Assembly: GCA_023245115.1 (NCBI GenBank)
Contig: JAHFKX010000011.1
Location: forward strand, 1-14,435
Origin: Candidatus Woesearchaeota archaeon
Lineage (GTDB): Archaea; Nanobdellota; Nanobdellia; UBA10117
DNA length: 14,435 nt
Direction: 5' to 3'
Below, piece by piece: positions 6,595-13,540 of this stretch. The position numbers and the translations under genes were made by a program. A model generated the notes under the pieces. That model ran no database searches. It saw only the letters and a list, made by a program, of their open reading frames with translations, and had not been told where the DNA came from. Position 1 is the first letter of the stretch. Each line of letters opens with the position of its first letter.

Positions 6595-6635
6595 AGTGAA
6601 AATTAGCTGAAACGCATTTCGGCCGTATTTCACTT
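6594..6635 (-). repeat. Nested inverted repeat between mcm and the RPA-like gene
   Basis: The outer arms AAGTGAAA (6594-6601) and TTTCACTT (6628-6635) pair perfectly over 8 bp. Inside, GCTGAAA (6606-6612) pairs with TTTCGGC (6617-6623) around a 4-nt loop CGCA, with one wobble or mismatch. In the minus-strand RNA this forms a two-tier hairpin immediately upstream of the GGAG of the RPA-like gene. It may be a translational or attenuation element or an operator; function is inferred only. Confidence 0.55.
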
Positions 6636-6638
6636 CAA

Positions 6639-8672
6639 TTAACCTATCTTACTAATTAATCCGGGCTTTGGTTCAAATACATCTCCTTTCTTTTTTAAGT
6701 TATCGAGTATTTCTTCAGTTTTGTGCCGATCTATGCCTTCAGCTTCGGCTTCTGTCATTATGTCGTTAATTGGTATATTTTTGCCCAGCTTTGAGGTTAG
6801 TCCGTCTATAATCTTTTTAATTATTACTATCTGGCTGCGTTGTGTTGCTGTTATCCCGGTCGTAATCCTATCAATGTCGAACTTGCCAGTCTCAACATCG
6901 AATGCTACTTCTTTCATTGAGGACTTCAATAAATCTATTGCGCGCTGCGCATCTTTTTTCGCAACCTTATCTGACAGGCGAATTCGTGCAGATGCTTCAG
7001 ATAATCTGACAAGTGCTTCGAGCTGTCTTGCGGATATCGGTATTGATTTTACTTCTGCTTCATCGCGTGCAGCAGTGGAACGCAGGTCGACGTAGAATTT
7101 TTTGATTTCTTCTATTGCGGCCAGAGTCATTTTTGGCCGAATGTTTTGCCGCGCATAGGCAATATATTTTCTGATAACCTGGCTAGGTATTTCACCTTTT
7201 TTTGAGTCTGGGTCTTTTGCAATATCAAGTATGTGTGTGGCTATTTTTTCATCGTGCTCAGCATTTGGTATATCTCTTATCGGGAATATGAGATCAAACC
7301 TGTTCAGTAATGTCGGCGGAAGATTAATCTGGTTTGGTATTGGGTCGTATGGGTTAAACCGGCCAAGTTTTGGGTTCGCTGCTGCAAGGACTGTTGTCTC
7401 TGCGCGCAATGTTGCGTGAATGTTGGCCTTGGCAATTGTAACGGACTGCTGTTCAAGTGCCTCATGCATCGCGCTCGTGTCCTCTACGGACATTTTATCC
7501 AATTCATCTAGGCAGGCAATGCCTTTGTTACACAGCACTAAGGCACCGGCTTCTAATGCCCAGCCGCGCATGAACTCATCTTTTACAACTGTTGCTGTCA
7601 GGCCTGCTGCCGTTGCGCCCTTGCCAGACATGTATCTTGCTTTTGGCGCGAGTGTTGCCACATATCTGAGAAGCTGTGATTTGCCTGCCCCCGGGTCGCC
7701 TATCAAAAATACGTGAATGTCCCCCCTTGTTTGTGTCCCATCTTCCCTTGTTTTTCTTACGCCACCAAAAAGCTGTAGCACAATTGCTTCTTTTATTTTT
7801 TCATAACCATAGATTGATGGCGCGATTGAGTTCACTAATTTTTCATAGATATTTGGTTTTTCTGCCAGCTCTCTGAGCTTTGCTTCATCTTCTTTTGTGA
7901 TTTCTATTTCTTCGAATTCTTCTTCTACGGTTTCTATTGAGTTCGCTTCCACAAGCAAGTCGTATGTTGTGGACTGCCCTCCGGTTTTAAGTATGATTGG
8001 GACTTCTTTTACTACGCCAACGATTTTAACTCTGTTTCCGGGATAGTTTCTTTTTTCGTGCTTCGGGTCAACTAGGTCTTCTTCCAGAAAGACTGCGATA
8101 CGCTTTGCCTGCTCGCCGCCCTCCAGCATTTCCGGCGATTCCTCTACGAGAAGGCGCTGTACATCGACCATCTTTTTTTCAAGCTGTTTGAACCGGCCTT
8201 TCCTGCCGCACGAGCATTTTGCTGGCTCCCGATATTTCGATCCAGTTTGTTCTACTAGTATGTGTGCGCCGCAGCCAGGGCATTCGAATGTTGCATACGT
8301 AATTCGTGGCCGGACATCTGAGGCCTGCCGTATGACGCCTTCGCAGCCAATAAGCTTAGCGAGGTGTTTTGTTCTTATGTTTCTTATTTTGACGTGCGCA
8401 GATTTTGGCAGGCCAATTATGCGAAATCTTATCGGATACTGTGCTTCGGGTATGTCGAACTGCTTGATTGCCTCTTCCGCGCTTTGCACAATTTCAGAAA
8501 AATTGTGGATGAGCTGCTCTGAAAGGTCCAAGTCGAATTTTGACAGGGTTGAGAATTCCACAGTTAGGGCACCAATTCCTTTCCTGACTATGTTCAGCAA
8601 ATCTTCATAGTAGAATTGTTCTATGAACTTTCTGAATTTTGCTATAAGCTCCTCAGATGGCACAGCCCACAC
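6639..8672 (-). CDS. mcm: Replicative minichromosome maintenance (MCM) helicase
   Basis: This 677-residue protein is the hexameric replicative DNA helicase, a usual length for archaeal MCM. The N-terminal domain spans about 1-255 with an OB-fold and a zinc site: C131 and C134 (CPGC), C153 and C155 (CSC). The AAA+ domain carries Walker A GDPGAGKS (325-332), Walker B CLDE (387-390), sensor-1 AAANP with N433, and the arginine-finger motif LLNRFDLIF (R458). A C-terminal winged helix (about 605-677) ends KKGDVFEPKPGLI. No intein interrupts the P-loop. The start is uncertain: GTG 8672 lies about 30 nt from a TATA box (near-leaderless), while GTG 8663, three codons in, is about 10 nt after a GGAG. 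No ATG start is available near this end. The RPA-like gene follows after 55 nt. Confidence 0.97.
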   Translation of the reverse strand: MWAVPSEELIAKFRKFIEQFYYEDLLNIVRKGIGALTVEFSTLSKFDLDLSEQLIHNFSEIVQSAEEAIKQFDIPEAQYPIRFRIIGLPKSAHVKIRNIRTKHLAKLIGCEGVIRQASDVRPRITYATFECPGCGAHILVEQTGSKYREPAKCSCGRKGRFKQLEKKMVDVQRLLVEESPEMLEGGEQAKRIAVFLEEDLVDPKHEKRNYPGNRVKIVGVVKEVPIILKTGGQSTTYDLLVEANSIETVEEEFEEIEITKEDEAKLRELAEKPNIYEKLVNSIAPSIYGYEKIKEAIVLQLFGGVRKTREDGTQTRGDIHVFLIGDPGAGKSQLLRYVATLAPKARYMSGKGATAAGLTATVVKDEFMRGWALEAGALVLCNKGIACLDELDKMSVEDTSAMHEALEQQSVTIAKANIHATLRAETTVLAAANPKLGRFNPYDPIPNQINLPPTLLNRFDLIFPIRDIPNAEHDEKIATHILDIAKDPDSKKGEIPSQVIRKYIAYARQNIRPKMTLAAIEEIKKFYVDLRSTAARDEAEVKSIPISARQLEALVRLSEASARIRLSDKVAKKDAQRAIDLLKSSMKEVAFDVETGKFDIDRITTGITATQRSQIVIIKKIIDGLTSKLGKNIPINDIMTEAEAEGIDRHKTEEILDNLKKKGDVFEPKPGLISKIG

Positions 8673-8697
8673 TCTCCAAAATGCGTGGGAATGGTCT

Positions 8698-8706
8698 TAA
8701 TATAAA
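8698..8706 (-). promoter_or_regulatory. TATA box for mcm
   Basis: On the minus strand TTTATATTA is centred near 8702. It predicts transcription near 8676, only about 4 nt before GTG 8672. This leaves either an almost leaderless mRNA or a short leader containing GGAG if GTG 8663 is the start. Confidence 0.6.
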
Positions 8707-8728
8707 GAATTCTATACTTAATTAAACA

Positions 8729-8742
8729 CTAAAAAATAAAGT
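8729..8742 (-). terminator. T-tract after tbp
   Basis: Directly downstream of the tbp stop codon the minus strand reads TTTATTTTTTAGTG. This is a T-run of the sort that terminates archaeal transcription. There is no hairpin. Confidence 0.45.
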
Positions 8743-9330
8743 TTAGGCAGGCCCCAGTTCATCAGCTGCCTTTAACTGGTCGCGAAGCACATAGACTGAG
8801 TCGATTATTTCTTTCTCAGATTTTGCGCCAGTGACTACGATTTTTCCGGTGCCGAAAAGCAGGAAGGTGATATGCGATTCCGGCAGGTGATACACAAGGC
8901 CGGGGAATTGTTCCGGCTCGTACTCTGTGTTCTCGAATTTGAATACAATTTCATTTAGATTAAGCTTTCCGCCGACTGAACCAGACGCAACCATGTTCTG
9001 GACTTCTATGTCTGGCTCGCCAGTGACCTTGACGCCTATTGCGCTAAGTTTTTTTACTATTACTGCGATCGCAGTTTTAGCATCTCTTATCGATTTTGTG
9101 CCCGTGCAGATTATCCTGCCAGAACTGAAGAGCAACGCGGAAAACTTTGGGATATCATTCTTGAAAATCAGGCCAGGGAATTGTTCTGGGTTGTACTCTA
9201 CCCGTTCGAGTTTTGTTGCAAGTTTTTCAAGCGGCAAGTCGCGGTGAATGTTTGCTGATACAACTACGTTCTGAGTCTTTGCATAAACGCCTTTTGTTTG
9301 GTCTTTTTTAACTTTTTTAGAAGCTGCCAT
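8743..9330 (-). CDS. tbp: TATA-box-binding protein (TBP)
   Basis: This 195-residue basal transcription factor binds TATA boxes and recruits TFB and RNA polymerase at archaeal promoters. Two direct repeats form the saddle. Repeat 1 (about 22-98) contains PEQFPGLIF and ALLFSSGRIICTGTKS. Repeat 2 (about 108-187) contains PEQFPGLVY and TFLLFGTGKIVVTGAKS. The DNA-kinking phenylalanine pairs sit at F51/F68 and F142/F159, each 17 residues apart as in characterised TBPs. There is a lysine-rich N-terminal extension of about 18 residues. The C-terminus stops soon after repeat 2 without the long acidic tail seen in some archaeal TBPs. Its own upstream region holds several TATA-like elements, which would permit autoregulation. 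It is located between ileS and mcm on the same strand. Confidence 0.97.
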   Translation of the reverse strand: MAASKKVKKDQTKGVYAKTQNVVVSANIHRDLPLEKLATKLERVEYNPEQFPGLIFKNDIPKFSALLFSSGRIICTGTKSIRDAKTAIAVIVKKLSAIGVKVTGEPDIEVQNMVASGSVGGKLNLNEIVFKFENTEYEPEQFPGLVYHLPESHITFLLFGTGKIVVTGAKSEKEIIDSVYVLRDQLKAADELGPA

Positions 9331-9340
9331 ATTTAATACC

Positions 9341-9389
9341 CTTTTAAACGATTTATTTATAAGGCTTTATAAATAGAAGGCTTTTTAAA
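9341..9389 (-). promoter_or_regulatory. Cluster of TATA-like elements upstream of tbp
   Basis: Four AT-rich elements lie in the 68-nt ileS-tbp gap on the minus strand: TTTAAAAG (9341-9348), TTATAAATA (9353-9361), TTTATAAAG (9365-9373) and TTTAAAAAG (9381-9389). The second is centred about 27 nt from ATG 9330 and is the likely core promoter. An imperfect direct repeat, AAGGCTTT at 9361-9368 and 9377-9384, underlies two of them. Extra TBP sites could support autoregulation. Confidence 0.55.
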
Positions 9390-9398
9390 GGTTTCTGC

Positions 9399-12300
9399 TC
9401 AGAACCCAAAAATTAACTTATGTCCACGGATGTCTATGGTGTTTTTATTGGTTTTGAGCGCTATGTCGCCCTCTTTTGTGAATTTTAATGATTTTGCGCC
9501 AACCTTTTCTTTAACTTCGCTAAGGTTCTTCTCCAGATAGCTGCGGACTTCACCTTCTGCATATACTAGTAAATCTATTCTATCTGGCTTGTGCAGGCTG
9601 GCCTTTTTTCTTAACTCCTGGACTGCGCGTATGAACTCCCTTGTGAAACCAGAAGCCAGCATATCCTGTGTTTCGTGCGCATAAACGTAATACACATCTC
9701 TGCCGAGGTCTAGTGCGGAAACTGTTTCTGGCAGGCTGCGCTCGACAATTAAGTCTGCAGGAGTTAGTTCTATTTCTTCGCCCGCAGCGGTTTTGAATTT
9801 ATACGAACCTTCTTTTACGATTTTTTGCAGGATTGACTCAGGGCTTATCTGTATCACTCTTGCTATTACCTCAGTGGAATTTTTGCCGAATTTCTTTTCT
9901 ATTTCCGAATAATTTGCCTTTACTTTTTTAGAAACGCCGTTGGGTGTGTTTTCCTGCGCGTCTATTTCTATGGTGTTGGTTAGTGTTTTTAGCAGGTCAG
10001 AATAAGAAGCAATAGTTTCTGATATTATTTTTGCGTTTGGCGTTTGAACAGTTATTTTTTTGATTGGCCAGCGTACATTTCTTTTTATTTTTTCGCGCGC
10101 TGCCAGCATATTTGATGCCAATTCTTTTACTGTTTGCATTTCCTGTTCTAGTTTTTCATTTATTTGTGCGTCATCTGATTCTGGCCATTCGGTCAGGTGT
10201 ATTGATTCTGTTTTTAGATTAAATGCCGCCCGCATGTTTTGATACATTTGTTCCGCCAAGAATGGCGTGAGCGTTGCAACCATCTGTACCGATTTGATAA
10301 CCGTTTTGTAAATCACGTATACTGTTGTCTTAGATATGTTGCCGCGTATGAGTTTTATGTACCAGCGGCTTAGGTCTAAGTATAAATTTTCGATGGCCAG
10401 CGGCACCTCATTTAGCAAATGTTTATCGTACAGTTCGGTAACTTTTTTTATTTTGCCGTTTAGTGCGGACAACATATACTTGTCTTCAATGGACAGGTTG
10501 TTCGAAATATTTTCCAGCTTTAACTTTTCCGGATTAATTTTTTCCGATGTTGCCAAATCTATTAAGTATAAATGCGTATTCCAAAGTACGTTGAGATTCC
10601 TGTTTTTAGCTTCTAGGTCTTTGAAATTATAATTCAAATCAAGCCCTGGTTTTGTTCCGCCGATTACATAGTATCTAAGCGCATCCGCGCCGTAATTATC
10701 AATTACTTCGTATGGTGAAATTATGTTGCCAAGTGATTTCGACATTTTTCGCCCTTGCGCATCAACTATCATTCCGTGCATGAAAACAGATTTGTACGAT
10801 GTTTTTTTTCTTGCGACCATAGACAATGCCATCAGCGAATTAAACCAGCCTCTTATTTGGTCTTTACCTTCTAATATGAATTCTGCGACCGCGTCAGGAT
10901 TTTTTTTCGGGTTGGCCAGTGATGCCCACGGTGCTGCGCCTGAATCCAGCCAGACGTCCATTACGTCCGGGACGCGGTGCATTGGCCCCTTGCATTGTTT
11001 GCATTTCAGTATTACTTCGTCAATCCACGGCTTGTGCAGATTTTCCGGCAATTTACCGCCGAGTTTCTTGAGCTCCTGGGCGCTTTCCACAATTGTTATG
11101 AATTTGCATTCTTTACAACGCCAGATCGGTAGTGGTATGCCCCAAAATCTTTGGCGCGATATGCACCAATCCTGTATGTTGTCTAGCCACGATGTGAACC
11201 ATTCCGAGCCGGCCCAGTCAGGCGTCCAGTGTGTTTTCGAATTTTCGGCTAGCATTTCGCGCTTTAATTTTTCTGTTGCTAAGAACCATTGTGATGTTAA
11301 CTTATAGACAATGCCGGTGTAACAGCGCCAGCAGTGTGCATATTCGTGTGTTATTTTTGCTTTGCCAATTAAAACGTTAGCATCCTCAAGCCATTTTACA
11401 AATTGAGCATCATCCTTCCTTGCGACTAAGCCGGCAAATGGCCCCATGCTCGCCGGGAAATTTCCGAATTCATCAATAGTGTTGTAGGGCGGTATTCCAT
11501 TGGCCTTGCAAACTTCGTAGTCTTCGGGGCCGCAGCCGGGTGCGCTGTGGACGAGGCCAGTGCCTGTTTGTAAGTCAACGTATTTGTCAGTTAGTATTAC
11601 TGTGTGCGCGTTTAGGTTTTCGCTTATTTTTTTGAGCTCTGGTATTAGTTCAATCATTGGGTGAATATATTTTACGCCTGCGAGTTCTTTGCCCTTGACT
11701 ATTTGGATTGTTTCAAAATCTGCTTTGCCGGCAGTTTTCATTACTTTTCCCACTAGCTCTTTGGCTATTATCCAGATCTCATCGCTGACGTTGACTTTTA
11801 CATACTCAAATTCCGGGTGAACCATGACAGCTAAATCAAATGGTATCGTCCAAGGTGTTGTTGTCCAGACAATCAGGAACTCGTTTTCGGAATTTGCAAT
11901 TTTGAATTTTACAAATATCGATTCATCCGTAACGTCTTTATATTCGAGTTCATGCTTAGCCAGCGCAGTGCCACAGCGCGGGCACCACGTCATTACTTTT
12001 TCTCCCTCGTACAAGAAACCAGTTTCGTGGGCTTTTTTTAGCGCCCACCATGCACCTTCCAAATAATAATTTCTGAATGTTATATATGGATTGTCCCAGT
12101 TCATCCACACACCGAGCTTCTCGAAATCACGTATCATTGGCTGCATGTTTTCGAGCGCAAAGTTTTGGCACTCTTCTGAGAATTTTGCCAGACCGACTTT
12201 TTCAATTATTTCTTGTTTGTTCCTGATGCCAAGTTTTTTTTCTACTTTGACTTCGATTGGCAGGCCATGCGTGTCAAAGCCCGGCGTGTCGTTCACGTTG

Positions 12301-12518
12301 AAGCCGCGCATTCGGAGATATCTTCTGTACGCGTCCTTCAGCGAATAATTCCAGGCATGCCCTATGTGGATTGCGCCCGTGGTATATGGAGGGCCGTCCA
12401 GAAAGAAGTAGGGCTTTGCCTTGGCAAGCTTTTTCCTGAGTTTTTTGTAAATGCCCTTGCTATCCCAGAACTTCTGAATCTCTGGCTCGTGCTTGAGCGG
12501 GTCATATTTGAGGTCCAT
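9399..12518 (-). CDS. ileS: Isoleucyl-tRNA synthetase
   Basis: This 1039-residue class Ia synthetase charges tRNA-Ile with isoleucine in the cytoplasm and edits valine. The HIGH motif is at 51-54 (GAIHIGHAWN) and KMSKS at 591-595 (GRKMSKSLGN), bracketing the Rossmann fold. The CP1 editing domain (about 185-400) shows WTTTPWTIPFDLA at 218-230 and GTGLVHSAPGCGPED at 319-333, whose final Asp corresponds to the editing aspartate. Cysteine pairs at 179/182, 396/399, 468/471 and 506/509 suggest zinc sites. PGFDTHGLPIE is typical of IleRS rather than Val/LeuRS. The long C-terminal region (about 640-1039) holds the anticodon-binding and extra domains of the archaeal/eukaryotic type. No truncation or intein is seen. 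A TATA box lies about 27 nt upstream of the ATG. Confidence 0.97.
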   Translation of the reverse strand: MDLKYDPLKHEPEIQKFWDSKGIYKKLRKKLAKAKPYFFLDGPPYTTGAIHIGHAWNYSLKDAYRRYLRMRGFNVNDTPGFDTHGLPIEVKVEKKLGIRNKQEIIEKVGLAKFSEECQNFALENMQPMIRDFEKLGVWMNWDNPYITFRNYYLEGAWWALKKAHETGFLYEGEKVMTWCPRCGTALAKHELEYKDVTDESIFVKFKIANSENEFLIVWTTTPWTIPFDLAVMVHPEFEYVKVNVSDEIWIIAKELVGKVMKTAGKADFETIQIVKGKELAGVKYIHPMIELIPELKKISENLNAHTVILTDKYVDLQTGTGLVHSAPGCGPEDYEVCKANGIPPYNTIDEFGNFPASMGPFAGLVARKDDAQFVKWLEDANVLIGKAKITHEYAHCWRCYTGIVYKLTSQWFLATEKLKREMLAENSKTHWTPDWAGSEWFTSWLDNIQDWCISRQRFWGIPLPIWRCKECKFITIVESAQELKKLGGKLPENLHKPWIDEVILKCKQCKGPMHRVPDVMDVWLDSGAAPWASLANPKKNPDAVAEFILEGKDQIRGWFNSLMALSMVARKKTSYKSVFMHGMIVDAQGRKMSKSLGNIISPYEVIDNYGADALRYYVIGGTKPGLDLNYNFKDLEAKNRNLNVLWNTHLYLIDLATSEKINPEKLKLENISNNLSIEDKYMLSALNGKIKKVTELYDKHLLNEVPLAIENLYLDLSRWYIKLIRGNISKTTVYVIYKTVIKSVQMVATLTPFLAEQMYQNMRAAFNLKTESIHLTEWPESDDAQINEKLEQEMQTVKELASNMLAAREKIKRNVRWPIKKITVQTPNAKIISETIASYSDLLKTLTNTIEIDAQENTPNGVSKKVKANYSEIEKKFGKNSTEVIARVIQISPESILQKIVKEGSYKFKTAAGEEIELTPADLIVERSLPETVSALDLGRDVYYVYAHETQDMLASGFTREFIRAVQELRKKASLHKPDRIDLLVYAEGEVRSYLEKNLSEVKEKVGAKSLKFTKEGDIALKTNKNTIDIRGHKLIFGF

Positions 12519-12539
12519 AGCAAAGTCTTAATTTAGCAG

Positions 12540-12550
12540 TTTAAATAAAT
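12540..12550 (-). promoter_or_regulatory. TATA box for ileS
   Basis: On the minus strand ATTTATTTAAA is centred near 12545, about 27 nt from ATG 12518, inside the 39-nt gap after gpsA. ileS is thus predicted to have its own leaderless transcript despite the tight packing. Confidence 0.6.
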
Positions 12551-12557
12551 AGCGGTA

Positions 12558-13490
12558 TTAAAAGTTGAATATCTTGTCTTCGTACAAAAGCCTGTAAGTC
12601 GCTTCAAGCAACGGCAGCTTAAGATTCTTTGATTTTGCCAGCTCCCAAGCGGCCTTAGCTGCAGTGTAGCCTTCAATAGTAATATTTTTTTCTTTCAGTT
12701 CGGCAAGCGCTTCTGATGGCTTTTTTCCCGATGAAATCATCTGGCCTAGCATGCCATTCCGTCCGCCCTGCGATGTAACATGCAAGTCGCCCAAGCCGGA
12801 AAGCGAATAGGCTGTTTTTGTTTTTCCGCCCACGGCCTTAACAAACTTTGCCATTTCTGCGAGTGATTGAGCGAACAGTGCTGACTTGTGATTATTATTT
12901 TTTCCTAAGTTGATAGTAATTGCATAAACATTTTTCAGAGCGGAGCAGAGTTCCGCACCAATTATATCATTTGAAATTTCAACTTGGTAGTTTTTTGTCT
13001 GAAATGCTTTTTTGCATAGTTTCGCAGAAATTTTATCTTTCGCTGTAAATATCACGTGCGTTCTTTGTTCTGATGCAACCTCTATTGCAATTGAAGGCCC
13101 CGCAACTGTAACTGCCTGCAGGCCGGGCAGCTCTTGCTCTAGAACTTCAATCATTGTCTGTCCGCTGTCAAATCCCTTTGCAATGTTTACGATTATTTGA
13201 TTTGTCAGAAGCGGCTTGACACGTTGCGCGATATTTCTGACGCCAGATGAAATAACGCCAAACACAATTATTTCTGAATCTTTTACCGCTTCTGCCAGCT
13301 CGTTATCATAAAAGAAATTTCCTTTGATTGGCACTTTCAGGGTTGGGTGTGGCTGGCCTGCTTTCAGTGCATCGATTACGGTCTTGTCAAATTCGGTGCC
13401 CCATATTTTTACGTTGTGGCCGTTTTTTATCAGCGGTACGGATATGGCAGATGCCATTGCACCTGCTCCAAGTATGGTAATGTGAGTCAT
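12558..13490 (-). CDS. gpsA: NAD(P)-dependent sn-glycerol-3-phosphate dehydrogenase
   Basis: This cytoplasmic 310-residue enzyme interconverts dihydroxyacetone phosphate and sn-glycerol-3-phosphate. ATG 13490 is chosen because MTHITILGAGAMASAI starts the Rossmann fold directly and a TATA element lies 25 nt upstream. An in-frame upstream start at 13538 would add 16 residues that match no family and would run through the promoter. The dinucleotide-binding GAGAMA is at residues 8-13, NIAKGF at 102-107 includes K105, and VAGPSIA is at 129-135. The catalytic lysine is K186 in SALKNVYAI, and the substrate-binding GLGDL (232-236) is followed by R244-N245. G3P is the bacterial/eukaryotic lipid enantiomer, whereas archaeal lipids use G1P made by the unrelated EgsA. 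Its role here may be glycerol catabolism or redox rather than lipid synthesis. Confidence 0.93.
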   Translation of the reverse strand: MTHITILGAGAMASAISVPLIKNGHNVKIWGTEFDKTVIDALKAGQPHPTLKVPIKGNFFYDNELAEAVKDSEIIVFGVISSGVRNIAQRVKPLLTNQIIVNIAKGFDSGQTMIEVLEQELPGLQAVTVAGPSIAIEVASEQRTHVIFTAKDKISAKLCKKAFQTKNYQVEISNDIIGAELCSALKNVYAITINLGKNNNHKSALFAQSLAEMAKFVKAVGGKTKTAYSLSGLGDLHVTSQGGRNGMLGQMISSGKKPSEALAELKEKNITIEGYTAAKAAWELAKSKNLKLPLLEATYRLLYEDKIFNF

Positions 13491-13505
13491 GTTCTCAGTA
13501 AAATA

Positions 13506-13519
13506 CGAAAATTTAAAAG
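13506..13519. promoter_or_regulatory. Shared bidirectional TATA element for gpsA (-) and rfcS (+)
   Basis: The 50-nt divergent gap contains one clear AT-rich box, ATTTAAAAG, with palindromic TTTAAA at 13512-13517. Its centre is 24.5 nt from the gpsA ATG on one side and 26.5 nt from the rfcS ATG on the other. It can therefore place both transcription starts at the start codons. CGAAAA directly upstream on the + strand is a good BRE and favours the rfcS direction. Confidence 0.65.
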
Positions 13520-13540
13520 ACTTTGGTGTTGCAAACAAAC

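Noticed and set aside
6721..8610. Several + strand open frames of 60-140 codons opposite mcm
   Set aside because: All are shadows of mcm codons; Ser-rich translations are typical of reverse-complement frames.
10723..11307. 194-codon open frame on the + strand opposite ileS
   Set aside because: It lies wholly antisense to a well-conserved ileS region, its translation resembles no protein, and it has no promoter; it is a shadow of the real gene.
13491..13538. N-terminal extension of GpsA from 13538
   Set aside because: The extra 16 residues precede the Rossmann fold and would be encoded across the TATA element; ATG 13490 fits both domain and promoter.
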